Part shown: one piece after another, positions 57,960 to 64,000 of the stretch
Numbering within the stretch: position 1 is the stretch's first letter
How the letters are laid out: the number at the start of each line of letters is the position of its first letter
Assembly (NCBI RefSeq): GCF_003056345.1
Contig: NZ_PYWB01000003.1
Span: 291,165-355,164, forward strand
Length of the DNA: 64,000 nt
Direction: 5' to 3'
Source: Devosia submarina
Lineage (GTDB): Bacteria; Pseudomonadota; Alphaproteobacteria; Rhizobiales; Devosiaceae
Position numbers and translations under genes: made by a program
Notes under the pieces: generated by a model
Databases searched by the model: none
The model's input: the letters and a program-made list of their open reading frames with translations, nothing else
What the model was told of the DNA's origin: nothing

Positions 57960-58343
57960 ATGAACGACACGCAAGCCGAGCCGCAAGGCGCCCTCACCAT
58001 CCGTACCCTAGCCATGCCGGCCGACACCAATCCGGCCGGTGACATTTTTGGCGGCTGGGTCATGAGCCAGATGGACATTGCCGGCTCCATCGCCGCCGTG
58101 GAGCGCGTCCAGGGCCGCGTCGTTACCGTGGCCGTGGAAGCCATGACTTTTATTGCCCCGGTCAAGGTCGGCGACGTCTTGTGCGTCTACACGTCCATTG
58201 AACGGGTGGGAAACACATCGGTCACCGTGTCCATCGAGGCCTGGGCGCGGCGGCGCCTAGAAGGCCGCCACAAGGTCACTGAAGGACGCTTTGTTTATGT
58301 GGCGCTAGGCGAAGACGGGCAAAAGCGCCGTATCGAACAATAG
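57960..58343 (+). CDS. yciA: Acyl-CoA thioesterase YciA
   Basis: A 127-residue hotdog-fold thioesterase. PADTNPAGDIFGGWVMSQMD carries the catalytic Asp of the YciA/BACH group, and VAVEAMTFIAPVKVGDVLCV forms the substrate tunnel. It hydrolyses short and medium acyl-CoAs. Probably co-transcribed with tdk (15-base gap). Confidence 0.93.
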   Translation: MNDTQAEPQGALTIRTLAMPADTNPAGDIFGGWVMSQMDIAGSIAAVERVQGRVVTVAVEAMTFIAPVKVGDVLCVYTSIERVGNTSVTVSIEAWARRRLEGRHKVTEGRFVYVALGEDGQKRRIEQ

Positions 58344-58464
58344 GCTGCCGACGCCTACCAAGCTGTTCCTAAACGCCCTGTTCAGCCAGCGTTCACATGC
58401 GCTTACGTAAAAACAGGACCAGTTCAGGCCAGCAAGTGGCCCATCGCTTGGAGTGCGAAAGCTC

Positions 58465-59130
58465 ATGAAATCCGTTCGTCTCGGCCTTGTTGCTACGCTG
58501 TCGCTTTTGGCCAGCACCTTGGGCGCCTTTGCGGCACCCGCGACCGTCACAGCCCATGTGAATGTGCGCAGTGGTCCGGGCGTCGAGTACCGGGCGGTCG
58601 GCTCCGTTCCGCGCAATACTGTAGTAGATCTGGGGCAGTGCCGCGGCGATTGGTGCCAGATTTCGAGCTACGGCCTCTCCGGCTGGGTTTCCAGCCAATA
58701 CCTTGTGGACGCCCCGCTCCCCAGCCCACAGCCACAACCTCAGCCACAGCCGCCCACTCAGCCTCAGCCCAATTGGCCGCAGCCGGATTGGTCCAAGCCT
58801 GGTTCTGGCCGGCCCCATCAGGGTCCCGACCGGCCGCGGCCGCCGCGTCCTACCATCCCCGCCCCTGTCCCCGAGCAGCAGGATGCCGGCGCCTGCTTCT
58901 ATGCCGAACGCAATTTCGGGGGCGCCAGCTTCTGCCTGGAGCAAGGTGAAGAACTTGCCCGCTTCCGCACCTGGGACAACCGGATCCGCTCGGTGGAAGT
59001 CTTCGGTGGCGCCAAGGTAGATCTTTGCAGCGACCGCAATCTTTATGGCGCCTGCGTAACCCTGCGCCGCGACACCGGCCGGCTCCCCTCCGACATTGAC
59101 CGGCGCGCATCCTCCGTGGAAGTCTACTGA
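58465..59130 (+). CDS. Secreted SH3b plus beta/gamma-crystallin-like protein, copy 1
   Basis: A 221-residue exported protein: signal peptide to about residue 24, bacterial SH3 domain (AHVNVRSGPGVEYRAVGSVP, GWVSSQYL), a Pro/Gln-rich linker of ~50 residues (PQPQPQPQPPTQPQP), and a C-terminal domain with CFYAERNFGGASFCLEQGEE and VDLCSDRNLYGACVTL. The C-terminal part resembles beta/gamma-crystallin or peptidase-inhibitor I36 modules, with paired cysteines. SH3b domains usually bind peptidoglycan or peptides, so this may act at the cell wall. ATG 58465 is preferred over GTG 58453. It is followed by two paralogues. Confidence 0.85.
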   Translation: MKSVRLGLVATLSLLASTLGAFAAPATVTAHVNVRSGPGVEYRAVGSVPRNTVVDLGQCRGDWCQISSYGLSGWVSSQYLVDAPLPSPQPQPQPQPPTQPQPNWPQPDWSKPGSGRPHQGPDRPRPPRPTIPAPVPEQQDAGACFYAERNFGGASFCLEQGEELARFRTWDNRIRSVEVFGGAKVDLCSDRNLYGACVTLRRDTGRLPSDIDRRASSVEVY

Positions 59131-59277
59131 GCTAGCATCGAGTTCTAGCTCGACATTTCAGCGCGGGCGGAACTCTTTGGTTTCTGCCTTCGTTTCTTGG
59201 CCGATCAATAATCATCCGGCGCGCCGCCTCTTTTGTTTTCACCCAAAAGCGCGGTTCGCCAGTTCAGGAGCCAATCT

Positions 59278-59937
59278 ATGAAGCGCAATACCCGCAAGAT
59301 GCTGCTCAATGTGGCGACGGGGATCGCCGTTGCTGCAACAGCCGCTGCCGTGTTTGTGCCGGCCGCCTATGCAGCGCCCGGCGTTGTTACCAGCAACATC
59401 AATGTGCGCTCCGGCCCCGGCACCAATTACGGCGTCGTCGACACTGTTCGGCGCGGCACGCAGGTGGATGTGCAGCAGTGCCAGGGCTCATGGTGCTTCA
59501 TCAGCAAGCCAGGCCCTGACGGCTGGGTTTCGGCCACCTATCTCAGTGCCGGCGGGCGCCCGGTTAATCCGACCCAGCCCGGTATTTCGTTCAACTTCGG
59601 CGGCAATGGCGGCCCGGAGATCACCATTGGCGTCGGTGGCGGCAATGACAATCCCCGCCGTCCGCGTCCGCCCGTGATCGAAGAGCCCGATTTTGCCGGC
59701 GAAGTCTGCCTTTATGATCGCACCCGCTTCCGTGGCGAAAGCTATTGCATTGCAGAGGGCGAAAGCATCCGCAACCTCGGCGCATTTGCCGATCGGGCGT
59801 CCTCCATCGAGAACCCCGATGGCCTGGAGGTTCAGGTCTGCTCCGAGCGCAATTTCCGTAATTGCCGCACCTACACCACCTCAGCCTCTTCGCTGGGTGA
59901 GTTCGACGACTTCATCGTCTCGGTTCGCGTCCGCTAA
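59278..59937 (+). CDS. Secreted SH3b plus beta/gamma-crystallin-like protein, copy 2
   Basis: A 219-residue paralogue with the same plan: signal peptide (GIAVAATAAAVFVPAAYAAP), SH3b domain (SNINVRSGPGTNYGVVDTVR, DGWVSATYL), a Gly/Asn-rich linker (FNFGGNGGPEITIGVGGGND) and the C-terminal module (VCLYDRTRFRGESYCIAEGE, VQVCSERNFRNCRTYTT). It starts 147 bases after copy 1; an intrinsic terminator follows it. Confidence 0.85.
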   Translation: MKRNTRKMLLNVATGIAVAATAAAVFVPAAYAAPGVVTSNINVRSGPGTNYGVVDTVRRGTQVDVQQCQGSWCFISKPGPDGWVSATYLSAGGRPVNPTQPGISFNFGGNGGPEITIGVGGGNDNPRRPRPPVIEEPDFAGEVCLYDRTRFRGESYCIAEGESIRNLGAFADRASSIENPDGLEVQVCSERNFRNCRTYTTSASSLGEFDDFIVSVRVR

Positions 59938-59971
59938 ACCCGTCGGTTCTTGGCCGATCTACGAATAAGAA

Positions 59972-60001
59972 AAGGCGCCAGCATCGTTTGGCGCCTTTTT
60001 T
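59972..60001 (+). terminator. Intrinsic terminator after copy 2
   Basis: Perfect 9-bp stem AAGGCGCCA/TGGCGCCTT with an 8-base loop and a T-run. Confidence 0.92.
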
Positions 60002-60066
60002 CGTTGCTCTTGGTATCAGCCAATGGTTTTGCTAAGCCACATCATCGTTCAGCCAGGAAAACTCCC

Positions 60067-60636
60067 ATGCGTCGCCCCAGTTTTCTCGCCGCCTTTCTTC
60101 TTTTCCTCGGGCTCGCCGCCCCTGCCCTGGCCTATTCGGAATCGGGCACCCACGCCTGGAGCACACGCCCCCTGGTGCTGAGCTCCGGCCCTGGCACGGC
60201 CTATCACACGACAGGCGAAATCCCGGAGAACGCCGCCATCAAGGTTTTGCGCTGCCAGCGCCTCTGGTGCCTTGTCGATGGCCCCGGCGGCCGCGGCTGG
60301 ACAAGCAAGGACCGCATCGCCTTTGGCAAGACTCCGACCGACTGGCCCGGCGGCATCAATCCCGATTACCCCGCCGGTGGCCCGGGCGAGGTCTGCTTCT
60401 ATAGCGGTACCAACTACACCGGCTTCCGCTTCTGCGCCGAAACGGGTCGCGTGGTGCAGGATTTTGCCCTTCTCAACCTCGACAACCAGTTCCAGTCCGT
60501 TGAACTGATCGGCAACGTCTCCGTCGCCGCCTGCCGCGACCGCTTCTTCCAGAGCTATTGCGAGCGCATCATCGTCTCGCAACCCGTGCTCGACCAATAC
60601 CTCCGCCGCAATCTGACGTCGGTTCGGGTATACTGA
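60067..60636 (+). CDS. Secreted SH3b-like plus beta/gamma-crystallin-like protein, copy 3
   Basis: A 189-residue diverged paralogue: signal peptide (RRPSFLAAFLLFLGLAAPAL), a degraded SH3b (STRPLVLSSGPGTAYHTTGE, GRGWTSKDRI), a short linker and the C-terminal module (VCFYSGTNYTGFRFCAETGR, VAACRDRFFQSYCERI). It lies after a terminator and so has its own promoter. The three genes probably arose by tandem duplication. Confidence 0.82.
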   Translation: MRRPSFLAAFLLFLGLAAPALAYSESGTHAWSTRPLVLSSGPGTAYHTTGEIPENAAIKVLRCQRLWCLVDGPGGRGWTSKDRIAFGKTPTDWPGGINPDYPAGGPGEVCFYSGTNYTGFRFCAETGRVVQDFALLNLDNQFQSVELIGNVSVAACRDRFFQSYCERIIVSQPVLDQYLRRNLTSVRVY

Positions 60637-60649
60637 CGCACTGCCCTCC

Positions 60650-60787
60650 ATTCGTCGTCATTGCTTGGCTCGTCCGGGCAATCCAGTTCCGCCCAGCCAT
60701 CGCATGGACCACCCGAACAAGTCGGGTGGTGACGAAGGAAAGCCCAGATCTGTCCCTCCCCCTCCCAAGGGGAGGCTAGGTGGGGGA
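60650..60787. repeat. Intergenic repeats, family C half copy and a related element
   Basis: GACCACCCGAACAAGTCGGG forms one hairpin. CTCCCCCTCCCAAGGGGAGG with the tail CTAGGTGGGGG is a half copy of the family C element at 8576-8690. The rest of the 60637-60932 gap shows no gene. Confidence 0.7.
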
Positions 60788-60932
60788 ATATTACCCGATC
60801 ACACCATCCTGACACCCCCTGTCAGCACCACCTGTTCCCTCTCCGTTCGTTTGCCGGTACACTGCCGGGAACATTGCATTTCCCTGCTATGATCCCCATC
60901 TGTTGAGCTCCCCCAGCGCACGGTGTTTACCC

Positions 60933-63530
<2,598 letters not shown>

Positions 63531-63654
63531 TCACCTCACCATTAGCTAGGCCGACACCCTCGAGCATGTCCAAATGTAAGCTTCAAGTTGTGGAGCTTGT
63601 TGTTGCAAACAGTTCGGGATCTAGCAGCAAAACAGTCACGGGAGGACTACAGAC

Positions 63655-63885
63655 TTAGGAAGGAAGTAATGTAGTCGACTCCACTTCTGGAGCTTCTTCC
63701 AGATGAAGGCCAGGAAGTTGCGGCTCTACATCTTCGACATTCAACCAGTTGAGCCAGTCCAGGTAGGCAAAATTGTCGTAGGCCAGTTGCGGCACTACGA
63801 TCGTTAACCGCTTAAATGAACAACCTCGGAAAGTGCAGTTGTCGATGTATACCCCGTTGGCGGGAGTTTTGTCGTGGAGCGCACC
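63655..63885 (-). pseudogene. C-terminal fragment of an unknown gene, 5' end cut off by a mobile element
   Basis: An open minus-strand frame ends TAA at 63655. It encodes KTPANGVYIDNCTFRGCSFK, then LAYDNFAYLDWLNWLNVEDV and an acidic tail. No start codon fits; the frame is closed upstream by TAG at 63886-63888, beside the putative insertion sequence. I read it as a gene truncated by the insertion. The short CTFRGCSF segment hints at a pentapeptide-like repeat but is too little to name a family. Confidence 0.5.
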
Positions 63886-63935
63886 CTATTTTGACCGGAC
63901 ATGTGGCATAGCTGATAAGGCATAGGCATACGCCT

Positions 63936-64000
63936 ATGAGTACGACTATGTCCAAGAGTGCCGATGAGCCGTTTCGACGGGTCGAAGTGATTACTTCCGT
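63936..64000 (+). mobile_element. IS66-like transposase OrfA, N-terminus (cut by window end)
   Basis: From ATG 63936 the frame reads MSTTMSKSADEPFRRVEVIT and runs off the window. The pattern (F)RR(V/I)EV(I/L)T near the start is typical of the small accessory protein TnpA/OrfA of IS66-family elements. An inverted pair CATAGGC/GCCTATG (63921-63938) overlaps the start. The left end of the element probably lies between 63870 and 63900; I cannot define the terminal repeat. Confidence 0.5.

Overview
The window looks like the chromosome of an alphaproteobacterium of the order Hyphomicrobiales, most likely Devosia or a close relative. This is an inference: it rests on the high GC content, the division and cell-wall (dcw) gene order, FtsZ ending in IPAFLRKHG, the ArsR-methyltransferase/metF pair, and the trxB - LysR - small-RNA - aspartate aminotransferase synteny known from rhizobia. 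No species-level marker (16S rRNA) is present. Almost all of it is core chromosome; only the last ~130 bases look mobile (an IS66-like transposase start abutting a truncated gene).

Layout. 1-8.4 kb: end of uvrD, a UPF0145 gene, prmA, two tiny ORFs, an M24B aminopeptidase P, two secreted proteins and ligA. 8.7-31.5 kb: a long minus-strand division/peptidoglycan cluster read in the order rsmH, ftsL, ftsI, murE, murF, mraY, ftsW, murG, murC, murB, ddl, ftsQ, ftsA, ftsZ, lpxC, bamD, recN, ligA. murD (normally between mraY and ftsW) and mraZ (normally before rsmH) are absent, and a VOC gene plus a DUF4126 gene sit between ftsA and ftsZ. Palindromic intergenic repeats break the cluster into blocks. 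31.7-32.1 kb: RNase P RNA (rnpB, minus). 32.1-41.7 kb: a J-domain protein, a Pro/Ala-rich envelope protein, metF with its ArsR-methyltransferase regulator and a perfect 20-bp operator, a DUF2336 protein, catalase/oxyR, rarD and a host-attachment-family protein. 41.9-51.2 kb: hydrolase, ettA, a paired M16 protease, sodC, greA, trxB and an LsrB/VtlR-like LysR regulator.

The most interesting locus is 51.2-52.2 kb, between that LysR gene and aatA. It corresponds to the place where rhizobia carry the tandem AbcR1/AbcR2 (alpha-r15) sRNAs. Here I read four tandem small-RNA units. All four share one promoter geometry: a 15-bp GCATG-type dyad, 11 bp, a TTGNNN -35, 17 bp and a -10. Each ends in an intrinsic terminator. 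Units 2 and 3 each carry three hairpins that display the anti-Shine-Dalgarno motif CCTCCTCCC, as in 'cuckoo' RNAs. Units 1 and 4 share a different terminator. This suggests an expanded, co-regulated family of translation-repressing sRNAs controlled by the adjacent LysR protein.

The rest (53.6-63.5 kb) holds a LacI regulator with perfect operators facing a very short gene, an EamA transporter, thymidine kinase with a possible upstream sRNA, YciA thioesterase, three tandem secreted SH3b plus beta/gamma-crystallin-like proteins, and uvrB with a long N-terminal extension. At least three families of palindromic or paired intergenic repeats are scattered through the window, usually at operon boundaries.
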